Assembly: GCF_018390605.1 (NCBI RefSeq)
Contig: NZ_JAHBGD010000027.1
Coordinates: forward strand, 62,001-126,000
DNA: 64,000 bases
Origin: Ancylobacter defluvii
Lineage (GTDB): Bacteria; Pseudomonadota; Alphaproteobacteria; Rhizobiales; Xanthobacteraceae
Reading direction: 5' to 3'
Shown here one piece after another: positions 25,551 to 34,437 of this stretch (position 1 is the first letter of the stretch; each line of letters starts with the position of its first letter). The position numbers and the translations under genes are program-made. The notes under the pieces were generated by a model. It was not told the DNA's origin, made no database searches, and saw nothing but the letters and a program-made list of their open reading frames with translations.

Positions 25551-25751
25551 CAGGTTCCTCCGAATGGCACCTCGTTTTCGTGCAGCTGAGTTTTAACCAT
25601 CATAACGGCCAATTCAAAAGCCAGCTTTTTCCAATCTTCCTGGACGAGAAGCTATCAGACGCGGAAATCAGCGCACCAGAAACATCTCCAGGCGTGGCCG
25701 TATCTCCACGCCAACGGTAGCGTCGGCACCTCAGGAATTTGCTCGCGCCCA

Positions 25752-25791
25752 CATCCTCGTGATCCATCAGACGCCCTGGATCACGAGGATG
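25752..25791. repeat. Perfect 14-bp inverted repeat
   Basis: CATCCTCGTGATCC (25752-25765) and GGATCACGAGGATG (25778-25791) pair perfectly around a 12-base loop, between traR and the IS3 remnant. No T-run follows on either strand, so it is not an ordinary terminator. It could be the end of a lost mobile element or a protein-binding site. Confidence 0.65.
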
Positions 25792-25932
25792 ACCATCAGA
25801 AAGTGCGACATCGTTTGGGCCTCACATCCTTGACGCTCAAGAACTTTGACGGGCGTCAGTCTGATTTTTCTCCTCTGCAGAGATGGCGTGGGGGGCTTTG
25901 AATTATCGGTATGCGCCCTCTGTTCCGGAGAA

Positions 25933-26395
25933 GATAGTACCAGCCCCATCCGGTGATCTTCAGATAGGTGAAGTCGGTCTGCCAGAGCTGGTTGGGCGCC
26001 GTCGTCTTGTCCTTGAACTCGGACGCCGCCTTGATGACGATGTACGCCGGGCTGGTGATCAGATCATGCGCTTTCAGCAGCCGATACACCGACGCCTCCG
26101 AGACGAAGTACCTCTTCTCGTCGGTGAAGCGCACCGCAAGCTCGCGCGGGCTGAGGTCCGTCTCGCGCAGCGCCAGCTCGACGATCTCGGCCCGGATTGG
26201 ATCAGGAATCCGGTTCCAGACACGATCCGGCCGCGAGCGATGATAGGCAAGCGCCTCGATCCTGCCGGTGAGATAGCGATCGTACCAGCGATAGAACGTG
26301 GCGCGGGGAATGCCGAGCTTGTCCAGCGTACGTCGCGAAAACGGCCGCCGCGTCGCTCGGCGGAGATCCTGCACGACCTGTTCTGCCGTCGCTTT
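25933..26395 (-). pseudogene. IS3-family transposase remnant (OrfB part)
   Basis: The minus strand encodes ATAEQVVQDLRRATRRPF, then DKLGIPRATFYRWYDRYLTG and TDEKRYFVSEASVYRLLKAH, ending APNQLWQTDFTYLKITGWGW. These are conserved blocks of IS3-type transposases, with the first catalytic Asp in QTDFTYLK. The frame then breaks, so the rest of the rve domain with the second Asp and the Glu is missing. The join between RRATRRPF and DKLGIP looks like an internal deletion, because OrfA/OrfB material normally separates these blocks. It is inactive. Confidence 0.85.
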
Positions 26396-26519
26396 CTCCG
26401 GCCCGGAGTTCGGTCTCATGCGCGCTGACGGCAGACACGAGTGGGCCCCTACAGAACTACCGCTACCGAACCGAGATGTCGTGTGGCTATTCGCTGCTGC
26501 TCGTGCTGCAAGCCCACAA

Positions 26520-27269
26520 TTAGCCGTCTCCACATCCCAAATCGTCTGAATATCCCGCCTCCAGGCGGCGCCATTGGGAGATCGGGCGGCCGTCTCGGCG
26601 AAACGGATGATTGGTTTCGCCCCAGTGCTGCGGCCAGCCGGCGGGCGAGTCCTCGAAATCCTCCTGCCGCCCATAGACCGTCAGGTCGAGCAGACGGTAG
26701 CTGTTGTCCATCGCCTCGACGCCGCGGCGGGTCGTCCAGTATGTCTCGAAGATATCCGATCCCTGCCTCAGATAACAGATGAGGTACATCATGCCCGGCG
26801 GCCGGCCGGCGAGGAGCGCCTGGAGCGATGCTTCCGGCACCGAATACCAGGGCATCTTCCAGCCCATGAAGTCGCGGTATCTGACGCTCTCCTCATATGA
26901 GCCCTGACAGAAGGTGGCGTAGGTCGCGTCGCGCGAATGGATATGGGAAAGCTCGCGCGCCTGCGTCGTGAAGAAGGTGCAGCCCTCGCATTGCTCGGAC
27001 GCGGGCTGGCCGTCGAACCACATGTAATAATAGGCGACGAGCATTCGGCGTCCTTCGAACGCGTCCAGCAATGTGACCGATCCGTTGCCGCCGATGAGGG
27101 GCGTGCCGCCATCGACCTTCACCATCGGCAGCCGCCGCCGCGCCGCCGCGATTGCGTCTCCTTCTCGGGTATGCGCCTTTTCGCGACTGCGCAGCGCATC
27201 CACCTTGGCCTGGAATATTGCCCGATCGGCGATTTCAGGTGCTGGGTAATCAGCCGTTTTGCGGACCAT
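26520..27269 (-). CDS. DUF899 family thioredoxin-like protein
   Basis: A 249-residue DUF899 protein, a family with a thioredoxin-like fold. It has a C94-E-G-C97 active-site-like motif following AYYYMWFDGQPASEQ, and the conserved FMGWKMPWYSVPEAS block. Reactions of the family are not established; a dithiol-disulfide exchange role is inferred from the CxxC. No signal peptide. It is downstream of an MFS gene and in one strand-aligned cluster with a second DUF899 gene (28590-29291), only distantly similar in sequence. A strong upstream site is not obvious. Confidence 0.88.
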   Translation of the reverse strand: MVRKTADYPAPEIADRAIFQAKVDALRSREKAHTREGDAIAAARRRLPMVKVDGGTPLIGGNGSVTLLDAFEGRRMLVAYYYMWFDGQPASEQCEGCTFFTTQARELSHIHSRDATYATFCQGSYEESVRYRDFMGWKMPWYSVPEASLQALLAGRPPGMMYLICYLRQGSDIFETYWTTRRGVEAMDNSYRLLDLTVYGRQEDFEDSPAGWPQHWGETNHPFRRDGRPISQWRRLEAGYSDDLGCGDG

Positions 27270-27327
27270 GATCGTTTCCTTCCTGTTTTGACCAGCGGCG
27301 CTAAACGTTCTCGATCAGCACCGCCAT

Positions 27328-28545
27328 TCACTGGGCGAAGGCCGCCGCCGAAGCGGCATTCCGGGGTTCCCCATCGGGAGCCCGTTGCGTTGCGATCAAC
27401 ACGGCCGCGAGAGCGGCACAGATGCCAGTTACATAGAGCGAAGCGCTTGTGCCGATGAGGTCCACGGCAACGCCCCCAGCGATCGCGCCCAAAGTGACGC
27501 CAAGCTGGATGACGGCGAGAAAGAGGCCACCCACGCCTTCGAGTTCGTCGGGCGCGGCCCGTCCCATCCACGTCTGGGTCATCACTGGTCCGGCGCCGAT
27601 GGCGATGCCCCAGGCAGCGGCAAAGACGAAGACCGCACCGTAGACGTTACTGAGCACTAATAGACCTACCGTGGCGATAGCCAGCATCACGAACGTGACG
27701 CCGAATCCTGTGCGCAGCACGCGATCTGCGAACACACCGGCGACTGCGCTCCCCAGCAGGCTGGCGAGGCCGAGCACCAACAGGACAGGGGCGATGGACG
27801 TCGCACTCAGTCCGCCATTGGTTTCAAGATGGGGCCGCATAAAGGTGAAGCCGCTCACCTCGCCCCCGAAGAACAGCAGTCCGGCTACCAGTCCCACCCG
27901 TACAGGCCGCCGCTTCAACAAACCGAACAGTCTCGAAAGACTCGTCGCGCTTGTCGCGGGCACGCTGGGCAAGCAGACAGCTTGCAGGAGTAGTGCGACC
28001 AGGCCGCAGGCGGCCGCGGCCAGGAATGCCGTGCGCCAGCCGAAGGCTTCTCCGATCAGGGTGGCAAGCGCCGGAGCGACAACGAGCCCCGCCGAAAGGC
28101 CCATGAAGACGATCGACATGCCCTTGCCCATGTCCTCCATGGTGACGAGCCGGACGATAGTTGCCCCAGCCAGCGCAAAGAAGCCGCCGATGGCGATGCC
28201 CAGGAGCATGCGGGCGGCTAGCAGCGCGACGTAGTCGGATGTGAAAGCGACGGTGACGTTCGAAGCAATCACCAGGGCGCAGAGGACCAGATTGATCAGC
28301 TTGCGATCCAGTCGCCCGATGACGAGCGCCACCGTCGGCGCCGCGATGCCGGCAAACAGGGCGGTGAGGGTCACCGCCTGACCGGCAGCGCCTTCTGAAA
28401 TGCCAAGATCGGCGGCCATTGGTGTGAGCACTGCCATGGGCAGCAATTCGCTGCTGATCAAAGCAAAGCTGCCGAAGGTAAGCGAGACGACGGACAGCCA
28501 AGTCGAGATCGGCCAAGAGGTTCGATTTGAAACGGTTGTGGACAT
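27328..28545 (-). CDS. MFS transporter, DHA1-type efflux family
   Basis: A 405-residue protein with about 12 hydrophobic helices. It begins STWLSVVSLTFGSFALISSE and has LPMAVLTPMAADLGISEG, the hallmark of sugar-efflux/drug:H+ antiporters of the AraJ/YdeA type. The cytoplasmic loop motif A is seen as IGRLDRKLI. It would export a small molecule with proton influx; the substrate is unknown. ATG 28545 is preceded by AGGAGGG; the longer in-frame version starting at 28629 is unlikely. It lies between two DUF899 genes on the same strand. Confidence 0.92.
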   Translation of the reverse strand: MSTTVSNRTSWPISTWLSVVSLTFGSFALISSELLPMAVLTPMAADLGISEGAAGQAVTLTALFAGIAAPTVALVIGRLDRKLINLVLCALVIASNVTVAFTSDYVALLAARMLLGIAIGGFFALAGATIVRLVTMEDMGKGMSIVFMGLSAGLVVAPALATLIGEAFGWRTAFLAAAACGLVALLLQAVCLPSVPATSATSLSRLFGLLKRRPVRVGLVAGLLFFGGEVSGFTFMRPHLETNGGLSATSIAPVLLVLGLASLLGSAVAGVFADRVLRTGFGVTFVMLAIATVGLLVLSNVYGAVFVFAAAWGIAIGAGPVMTQTWMGRAAPDELEGVGGLFLAVIQLGVTLGAIAGGVAVDLIGTSASLYVTGICAALAAVLIATQRAPDGEPRNAASAAAFAQ

Positions 28546-28589
28546 CACGCCCTCCTGTTCCTGGTATCGCGGCGGGTCGCCGCGCGTGG

Positions 28590-29291
28590 CTAGTCTGATT
28601 GCGGGTATTCGTCGTGCAGGCGAACCCAACTCATGATTCCCGCGGTCTCGTTGCGGCCTCCGGGCGCGAGGTCGAGCCAGTTGAAGGCGCCCATCAGCAG
28701 TTCGGTGCCGCGGTGGTAGGTCGAGTAGGTGTGGAAGACATCGTCGCCGTCTTTGACGAAGACGCTGACGCCGAACATGTCCGGGGACTTCTGGATTCTG
28801 ATCTTGTCGTAGTTGTAGAGCGCGCGGCCGGCGGCGCGATCAGCCTCGGTGAACGACACGCCGAAATCGTAGCTGAAGTCGCCGTCTCCGGCCGAAACCC
28901 AAGGAAACGTCCAGCCCATTCGGGCTTTCACTTGTTCGATCCGCGCGATCGGCGCGCGCGATATGGCTGCGAAGGCGAGGTCGGCTTGTTCGAAATGCTG
29001 CCGTGCGGCATCGACGTGGTCCATCGTATAGGAGCAGCCCGAGCAGAGATGATCCGAGCCCGGCGTGAGCATGAAGTGATAGACGGCGAGCTGGCTGCGA
29101 CCGCCGAACAGGTCGAGCAAGGTGCACTTGCCGTCGGAACCGTCGAAGACATAGCCCTTCTCGATCCTGACCCAGGGCATCCGCCGGCGTTCGGCGCGCA
29201 AGGCGTCGAGCGAATGTGTCATCTCGAGTTCCTTGGCCAGAAGCGCCTTGCGCGCGGTGAGCCAATCTTCGCGCGAAACGATGGAACGCAT
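28590..29291 (-). CDS. DUF899 family thioredoxin-like protein (second copy)
   Basis: A 233-residue DUF899 protein with C83-S-G-C86 after LAVYHFMLTPGSDHL and the motif ARMGWTFPWVSAGDGDFSYD. It is a distant paralogue of the product of 26520-27269. Start ATG 29291 is chosen because the conserved MRSIVSREDWLTARKALLAK begins there. Family function is not known, and redox chemistry is inferred. It is immediately downstream of a small membrane protein gene (2 bases) and upstream of the MFS gene, so the three are likely co-transcribed. Confidence 0.88.
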   Translation of the reverse strand: MRSIVSREDWLTARKALLAKELEMTHSLDALRAERRRMPWVRIEKGYVFDGSDGKCTLLDLFGGRSQLAVYHFMLTPGSDHLCSGCSYTMDHVDAARQHFEQADLAFAAISRAPIARIEQVKARMGWTFPWVSAGDGDFSYDFGVSFTEADRAAGRALYNYDKIRIQKSPDMFGVSVFVKDGDDVFHTYSTYHRGTELLMGAFNWLDLAPGGRNETAGIMSWVRLHDEYPQSD

Positions 29292-29293
29292 GG

Positions 29294-29575
29294 TCAGTCT
29301 TCTCGGTCCTGGAGTGGTGGTTGCCGCAATAAGGCGGGCGCGAGCCTCAGCCAGGGCGACAGGTGGAAAAAGCTCATCAGCAGGTACATGAAGGCCATGC
29401 CGCCGAGGGGCAGAATGCCGGGGGCGGAAGCGCACAGCATGTTTTGCATGTCATTCGCCGAGGCCCAGGCCATCAGGGCGAAGGCTGGCGAAGCGGCAAG
29501 ACCGATCCAGCGCGCGGTGTGGTGAGACGGCCGGATATCGGCAGAGCGTTTTCTTGCTACTATGGATGTCGTCAT
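29294..29575 (-). CDS. Small two-helix membrane protein
   Basis: A 93-residue protein with two hydrophobic segments, WIGLAASPAFALMAWASAN (about 23-41) and LPLGGMAFMYLLMSFFHLSP (about 55-74), and short polar ends. The family is not recognised. It is separated from the second DUF899 gene by 2 bases and diverges from the regulator gene at 29676. It probably begins the DUF899-MFS operon and may anchor or assist that module. Confidence 0.65.
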   Translation of the reverse strand: MTTSIVARKRSADIRPSHHTARWIGLAASPAFALMAWASANDMQNMLCASAPGILPLGGMAFMYLLMSFFHLSPWLRLAPALLRQPPLQDRED

Positions 29576-29675
29576 TTTCGAACGCCCCGTTGAGCCTTGC
29601 CATTACTTACCGGCGTCAGAAAGAGGTACGGCCGAAGGACCGGAGAGCGTGAGTAACAAGTCTGACGGGACTCAA

Positions 29676-30896
29676 ATGGACCCTCTGACGACCGCCGCGG
29701 CGAAGGCTCTCGCTGCGGGCGATCCGCTTGCGGCGCTCAAGCGCGTTTCATTGCGCGATGACGCGCCGGCGCTTGCCCTGCGCGGCATCGCCATGGCGCA
29801 GCTCGGCGACCTTGCACGCGCGAAAGAGCTGCTGGGAAGCGCCGCGCGCGCCTTCGGCGACAGGGAACCCGTTGCCCGTGCGCGATGTAGCCTCGCCGAA
29901 GCCGAGATCGCGCTGGTGTCACGCGATCTCGGCCGGGCCATGGAGCGGCTGGGCGCAGTCAAGGCGACGCTGGAAGCGTTCGGAGACTTCGCGAATGCTG
30001 CCCATGCCGGTTATCTCGAAGCACGGGGCTTGCTGCTGATCGGTCGCCTGGACGAGGCCGAGCGGGTTCTGGGCGGCCTAGATGCCGGTGCGTTGCCAGC
30101 GACATCGCGGGTGGGCTGCGAACTGGCGGCGGCGGGCATTGCGATGCGCCGCATAAGCGCGAAACCTGCACAGGATGCGCTGGAGCGCGCCAGGATTGCC
30201 GCCGCCGGCATCGGAATCGCTGCGTTGAAGGCCGAAGTCGATCGAGTCGTGCAGGCGTTCGACGCGCCCGCCGCACGTCTGGTCGCGCGCAATGGAGAAC
30301 GGCTCCTTCGGCTTGAGGAGGTCGAGGCGCTGACCGCATCGGACGCGCTCGTCATCGATGCGTGCCGCAATGTCGTGCGCGCCGGGACGACCATCTTTTC
30401 TCTGGCCAGCCGTCCGGTCCTGTTCGCGCTCATGCGTGTGCTCGGCGAGGCCTGGCCGGAAGACGCCTCGCGCGAAGAGCTGCTCGTGCGGGCCTTTAGC
30501 GCGCGGGAAGCCGATGAATCGCATCGCGCCCGGCTGCGGGTCGAGATCGGGCGCCTGCGCGAAGCGATCGGATCCCGGGCGGAGATACACGCCACCGAAC
30601 GGGGGTTCGTATTGGGCGCGCGTCAAGCCGATGGGGTCGCGGTGCTGGCACCGCCCGTCGAAGACGAACATGGCGAAGTGCTGGCGCTTCTCGCCGATGG
30701 CGAGGCCTGGTCCAGTTCCGCGCTGGCGCTGGCGCTCGATGTCAGTCCGCGCACCGTGCAGCGGGCGCTCCACAGCCTTGCGGAAAATGGCAAGGCGGAA
30801 TGGTTCGGCCAAGGGCGCGCACGTCGCTGGATCGCGACGAGCGTTCCGGGTTTCCCGACAAGCTTGTTGCTCCCCGCCATCGACGTTGTCGGCTAG
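29676..30896 (+). CDS. Helix-turn-helix transcriptional regulator with helical repeats
   Basis: A 406-residue cytoplasmic protein. The first half is alanine-rich helical repeats resembling TPRs (ALALRGIAMAQLGDLARAKE, ARGLLLIGRLDEAERVLGGL). The middle has an OmpR-like winged-helix stretch (ARLRVEIGRLREAIGSRAEI followed by HATERGFVLG). The C-terminus has a second helix-turn-helix (SSALALALDVSPRTVQRALH). It is divergent from the DUF899/MFS operon, so it probably regulates it. ATG 29676 is used; a GTG at 29649 is an alternative. Confidence 0.7.
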   Translation: MDPLTTAAAKALAAGDPLAALKRVSLRDDAPALALRGIAMAQLGDLARAKELLGSAARAFGDREPVARARCSLAEAEIALVSRDLGRAMERLGAVKATLEAFGDFANAAHAGYLEARGLLLIGRLDEAERVLGGLDAGALPATSRVGCELAAAGIAMRRISAKPAQDALERARIAAAGIGIAALKAEVDRVVQAFDAPAARLVARNGERLLRLEEVEALTASDALVIDACRNVVRAGTTIFSLASRPVLFALMRVLGEAWPEDASREELLVRAFSAREADESHRARLRVEIGRLREAIGSRAEIHATERGFVLGARQADGVAVLAPPVEDEHGEVLALLADGEAWSSSALALALDVSPRTVQRALHSLAENGKAEWFGQGRARRWIATSVPGFPTSLLLPAIDVVG

Positions 30897-30905
30897 GATG
30901 GAAGC

Positions 30906-31556
30906 ATGAGACACGCAGCCGCCGAAATCATCCGTGAATATGGTCCCTTTCCCGGGGTGGAGTGCGTCCACGGGGTCAGCTTTGACGGTCGCCGGGTCTG
31001 GATGGCGACAGGTCCGCAGCTGCTCGCTTTCGACCCGGACAGCGGAGACATGCTGAGTTCGCTCAACATGGCCGCGGATGCGGGCACGGCGTTCGACGGC
31101 GAGCATTTGTTCCAGATCGCGGAAGCGGTGATCCGGAAGATCGATCCAAAGACGTGCGAAGTGCTCGCCACGATCCCGGCCCCCGGCGATGGTGAGGATT
31201 CAGGCCTTGCCTGGGCTGAAGGCGCACTCTGGGTCGGACAGCATCGCGGCCGCAAGATTTATCAAGTGGACCCCGAGACGGGAACCGTGCTGCGCACAAT
31301 TGAAACCGATCGCTTCGTCACTGGCGTCACATGGGTCGACGGCGAACTCTGGCATGGCACCTGGGAGAACGACGAAAGCGAGGTTCGCCGCATCGATCCT
31401 TCGACCGGTGAAGTGCTGGAACGACTGGACATGCCGACGGGAGCGGGGGTTACGGGGCTTGAATCCGATGGACGCGATCGTTTTTTCTGCGGAGGCGGAA
31501 ACAGCGCCACGGTGCGTTCGATCCGCAGGCCAAAGCGAACTGAAGCGACCACGTGA
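30906..31556 (+). CDS. Beta-propeller protein, glutaminyl cyclase-like
   Basis: A 216-residue protein of repeated beta blades (VHGVSFDGRRVWMATGPQLL, LAWAEGALWVGQHRGRKIYQ, VTWVDGELWHGTWENDESEV), each closing with DP-x-T-G-x-V. This is the pattern of the bacterial glutamine cyclotransferase (DUF/Glu_cyclase_2) and related propellers. No signal peptide is seen, so a periplasmic pyroglutamyl-forming role is doubtful and a ligand-sensing or lactonase role is equally possible. It starts 9 bases after the regulator gene, so the two form an operon. Confidence 0.7.
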   Translation: MRHAAAEIIREYGPFPGVECVHGVSFDGRRVWMATGPQLLAFDPDSGDMLSSLNMAADAGTAFDGEHLFQIAEAVIRKIDPKTCEVLATIPAPGDGEDSGLAWAEGALWVGQHRGRKIYQVDPETGTVLRTIETDRFVTGVTWVDGELWHGTWENDESEVRRIDPSTGEVLERLDMPTGAGVTGLESDGRDRFFCGGGNSATVRSIRRPKRTEATT

Positions 31557-31718
31557 GACAATAAGGGATCCGGATGATTCCGTCCGCAAGAGACCGCACC
31601 GGGTTCCGGCAGCCGTCGCACCGACGACGACATCGGCCGAGACCGTACGCCTACCGGCATCCGAAACCTCTTCACCAAACAGGACGGCAAGCCTTCACCA
31701 TCTTGCGAAAGGAGGGCC

Positions 31719-32552
31719 TTAGGGTCAGGACTCATAGCCAGAAGAGGACGGTTGCCGCGAGGGCTATGGCGGACATGAAGACGGTGGGGCATCGGTCGTA
31801 GCGTGTGGCGACGCGGCGCCAATCCTTGAGGCGGCCAAACATGATCTCGATGCGGTTTCGTCGTTTGTATCGCCGCTTGTCGTACTTGATGGGCTCGGTG
31901 CGGGATTTCCGCCCGGGGATGCAGGGCTTGATCCCCTTGGCCTGCAAGGCATCCCGGAACCAGTCGGCGTCATAACCCCGGTCGCCCAGCAGCCATTGCG
32001 CCTTGGGCAGGCTGTCCAGCAGGGCGGCGGCGCCGGTGTAGTCGCTGACCTGGCCCGCTGTCTGAAGAGGCTGATCGGACGTCCGTTCGCATCGGTCACG
32101 GCGTGAAGCTTGGTGTTCATGCCGCCTTTGGTGCGTCCGATCAGTCGCCCGACATCCCCCTTTTTACCCGCAGGCTCGAGGCCGTGCGGTGCGCCTTGAG
32201 ATAAGTCGCGTCGATCATCACCGTTCGACGCTCGGCTTCTGCGGCGGACAGCCCCTCCATCATCTTGATGAAGACACCCGCATCGCTCCACCGTTTCCAG
32301 CGATTATACAACGTCTTGGGCGGACCATAGGCTGCCGGCACATCGCGCCAGCGCAACCCGTTGCGATTGACGAAGATGATCCCGCTCAGCACCCGGCGAT
32401 CGTCTACCCGGGGCTTGCCGTGGCTCTTGGGGAAATAGGGCTGCAGCCGAGCCATCTGATCGTCCGTCAGCCAATACAGGTCACTCATATCCAGTCTCCT
32501 CACGAGCCTGAATCAGATCGGCCAAACCAAATCAATGGGTCCTGAGCCTAAC
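31719..32552 (-). mobile_element. IS5-family (IS427-type) insertion sequence
   Basis: The terminal inverted repeats are visible: the left end reads TTAGGGTCAGGACTCAT from 31719 and the right end, on the opposite strand, TTAGGCTCAGGACCCAT ending at 32552. They differ at 2 of 17 positions. About 830 bp with two overlapping frames is the normal size and layout of the IS427 group. The ends lie within CTTA and CTAA, consistent with a TA-type target duplication. Its transposase gene has lost its reading frame. Confidence 0.85.
31732..32488 (-). pseudogene. IS5/IS427 transposase, frameshifted
   Basis: OrfA (32141-32488 with ATG 32488 after GGAG) encodes MSDLYWLTDDQMARLQPYFP, WRDVPAAYGPPKTLYNRWKR and VMIDATYLKAHRTASSL. 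It meets the second frame at an A5G5 run near 32154-32163, where family members use programmed frameshifting. The second frame (GLIGRTKGG-type DDE region, here RLIGRTKGGMNTKLHAVTDA) should continue through FFMTAGQVSD. Here one base is missing near 32062, so LFRQRARSAT is read instead, and the C-terminal part (NRIEIMFGRLKDWRRVATRY) is out of frame. The deletion is judged against the family pattern, and the element is probably inactive. Confidence 0.85.
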
Positions 32553-32867
32553 CATCCGGCCTCCACCTTGCCTCGACGAAGACAGCATCGGCGCGCCAAA
32601 TACCGTCGATTGCCCTCTTGGCGCGGCTGATGCCGCTGGCATCGCAGAGCGCCTCGATGCGCAGCCGTGTGTTGTGATTGTCCCTGATCCACCCCACCGC
32701 TCACCGGATACGGCCCAGCGCACCCTCGGGCTGGGCGATCTGGCGCAACAGGCCCCCCCTGCGGACCCTGCAGGAGACGATAGAGCAATATTTCGACGTC
32801 AATTTCGGCAAGAAGATCGCGAAGGATCAGTGACCAGCTCCGCCTGCGCTTCACCGAACGAGGACAC
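32553..32867. other. Intergenic stretch with a possible C-terminal gene remnant
   Basis: No intact gene in these 315 bases. On the plus strand the segment 32762-32833 reads RTLQETIEQYFDVNFGKKIA and KDQ-stop, in good codon usage. It looks like the last 23 residues of a lost gene that I cannot name. The rest shows nothing recognisable. Confidence 0.4.
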
Positions 32868-33620
32868 ATGATGCCCGACGCCAAGGTCACGCTCATCAGC
32901 CATCCGCTTTGCCCGTTCGTTCAACGGGCGGCGATCGTCCTGCTGGAGAAAGGTGTGTCGTTCGACAGGATCGACGTCAATCTCGCGGCCAAGCCCGACT
33001 GGTTTCTAGCGCTGTCGCCGACCGGCAAGGTACCTCTGCTCAAGATTAGCCAAGCAGATCGACAGGACGCCGTCCTGTTCGAAAGCATGGTGATCTGCGA
33101 ATATCTCGAAGAAACCCAGAGTGGCGGAAGACTATATCCGGACGACGCGCTGGCTCGTGCCCGGCAGCGGAGGTTGATCGAGTTCGGTACGGCGACGCTC
33201 ACCGGCGCCTGGCAATTCCTCAACGCCACGGATCGCCAGACCGCCGATGCGAAGCAGGCAGCATTCCGAGACAGGCTCCTGCGACTGGAAGCGGTGCTCA
33301 CGGAAGGCCCCTATTTCAACGGAGACGCCTTCGGCATGGTCGATGCCGTGTTCGCGCCTATCTTCCACTATTTCGACATCCTCGACCCGGCAGTGTCGCA
33401 GGCAATCTTCGAGAACCTGCCCCGTGTCACAGCGTGGCGGTCGACGCTGGCAGAACGACCGAGCGTCATCGCCGCGGTGGCAGGAGACTATGCCGAGCGG
33501 TTCCAACACCACCTCCGTTCAGCATCGGGCGCTCCTCGCCGGCTGATCACCGTCGAAAAGCTCCGAAAAACCTGCTCCTCGACCCGCAGATTCCATATCC
33601 CGGCTCCAGTCTGCCGGTGA
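32868..33620 (+). CDS. Glutathione S-transferase family protein
   Basis: A 250-residue GST. The N-terminal thioredoxin-like domain has LISHPLCPFVQRAAIVLLEK (candidate catalytic Ser/Cys early), the cis-proline region LSPTGKVPLLKI and the glutathione-binding FESMVICEYLEE. The C-terminal helical domain contains FGMVDAVFAPIFHYFDIL with the conserved N-capping Asp. The last 30 or so residues (after YAERFQHHLRSA) are unusual for the family and may be read-through after a lost stop. The role is probably conjugation of glutathione to an electrophile. It lies next to the IS5 element and has no partner gene. Confidence 0.88.
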   Translation: MMPDAKVTLISHPLCPFVQRAAIVLLEKGVSFDRIDVNLAAKPDWFLALSPTGKVPLLKISQADRQDAVLFESMVICEYLEETQSGGRLYPDDALARARQRRLIEFGTATLTGAWQFLNATDRQTADAKQAAFRDRLLRLEAVLTEGPYFNGDAFGMVDAVFAPIFHYFDILDPAVSQAIFENLPRVTAWRSTLAERPSVIAAVAGDYAERFQHHLRSASGAPRRLITVEKLRKTCSSTRRFHIPAPVCR

Positions 33621-33705
33621 CGCACACGGGCTTCATCCAGTCGGTCCTCTTTACCCGCATCACGCCGTGGCGATGCGGGTTCACTTCAACGGCTATGGCT
33701 CATTA

Positions 33706-33912
33706 TCACTGGCGAGGAAGTCCCTTGATCAAGACTTTCACTTGATTGGGCCCCAGTACCTCACCTCCGTGCGGAACATAGTTCTCCGGAATCTTCACGT
33801 GCCAAGCCGGATTTTCTTCGACCATCTCGAGAGCTTCAGCAAGTGTCACGTTCACATCGCCTTCGCGGATCGTCAAGACATCGACTTGGCTATTTAGCGT
33901 CAAATTCGGCAT
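33706..33912 (-). CDS. Small acidic protein, 68 residues
   Basis: Begins MPNLTLNSQVDVLTIREGDV and contains a helix VTLAEALEMVEENPAWHVKI. A GGAGGAAATT ribosome-binding site lies directly before the ATG, good support for translation. The family is not recognised. It lies in the small-gene region between the GST and the ISL3 element. Confidence 0.6.
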   Translation of the reverse strand: MPNLTLNSQVDVLTIREGDVNVTLAEALEMVEENPAWHVKIPENYVPHGGEVLGPNQVKVLIKGLPRQ

Positions 33913-34124
33913 AATTTCCTCCGACTTATTGGCGTTTTTTCATTGCGCCTATGCGGCAATCATTGTCCAAATTTTGTTTGGAATGGTGGTAAATTGCGGC
34001 AGTCAATTAGCCGGTTTCGGAAAAATTTCGGCTCAACCGTGCTCGCCCGACTTAACCTTACCGCTTCGCGTTCCGGATGGTACCTTGCTGCGTCCGGTGT
34101 CCTGCCGGGGACTGCGACCTCTGG

Positions 34125-34157
34125 AAGCCGCCGGCAGAGACCGGCGGCTTCTTTTTT
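34125..34157 (+). terminator. Strong rho-independent terminator on the plus strand
   Basis: AAGCCGCCGG (34125-34134), a 6-base loop and CCGGCGGCTT (34141-34150) form a perfect 10-bp stem followed by C and six T. It faces plus-strand transcription, yet no plus-strand gene precedes it between 33621 and 34124. The flanking genes at 33706-33912 and 34162-34437 are on the minus strand. Confidence 0.8.
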
Positions 34158-34161
34158 GCGG

Positions 34162-34437
34162 CTAGCAGCGGTCCATGGCCTCATCGACCCGCCGGGCGAT
34201 CGTGCGGATAAAGGTCTCGGCCGCCACGCCGTCGATGCGACCTAGCCCATCGACCCAGATGCCCAACGCCACTAGCGAAGGCGAATCCGCAATATACCAA
34301 TAATCATTGGCCAAGCGCCGAAGCTCGACCAAGCGAGTGGTCATGACACGAGCCGAAGTATCGGATCCATACGGCACGAACCGAACGTATGCATTGCAGG
34401 ACAGCGGAATCGTGTTGCGGTCAATCCGGGCCAGCAT
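34162..34437 (-). CDS. Small hypothetical protein, 91 residues
   Basis: Begins MLARIDRNTIPLSCNAYVRF and ends ETFIRTIARRVDEAMDRC. A G-rich ribosome-binding stretch (GGGGGTGGGGAG) runs up to the start. It has no membrane segment or recognised motif. Composition is protein-like, and competing frames are worse. Function unknown. Confidence 0.5.
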   Translation of the reverse strand: MLARIDRNTIPLSCNAYVRFVPYGSDTSARVMTTRLVELRRLANDYWYIADSPSLVALGIWVDGLGRIDGVAAETFIRTIARRVDEAMDRC

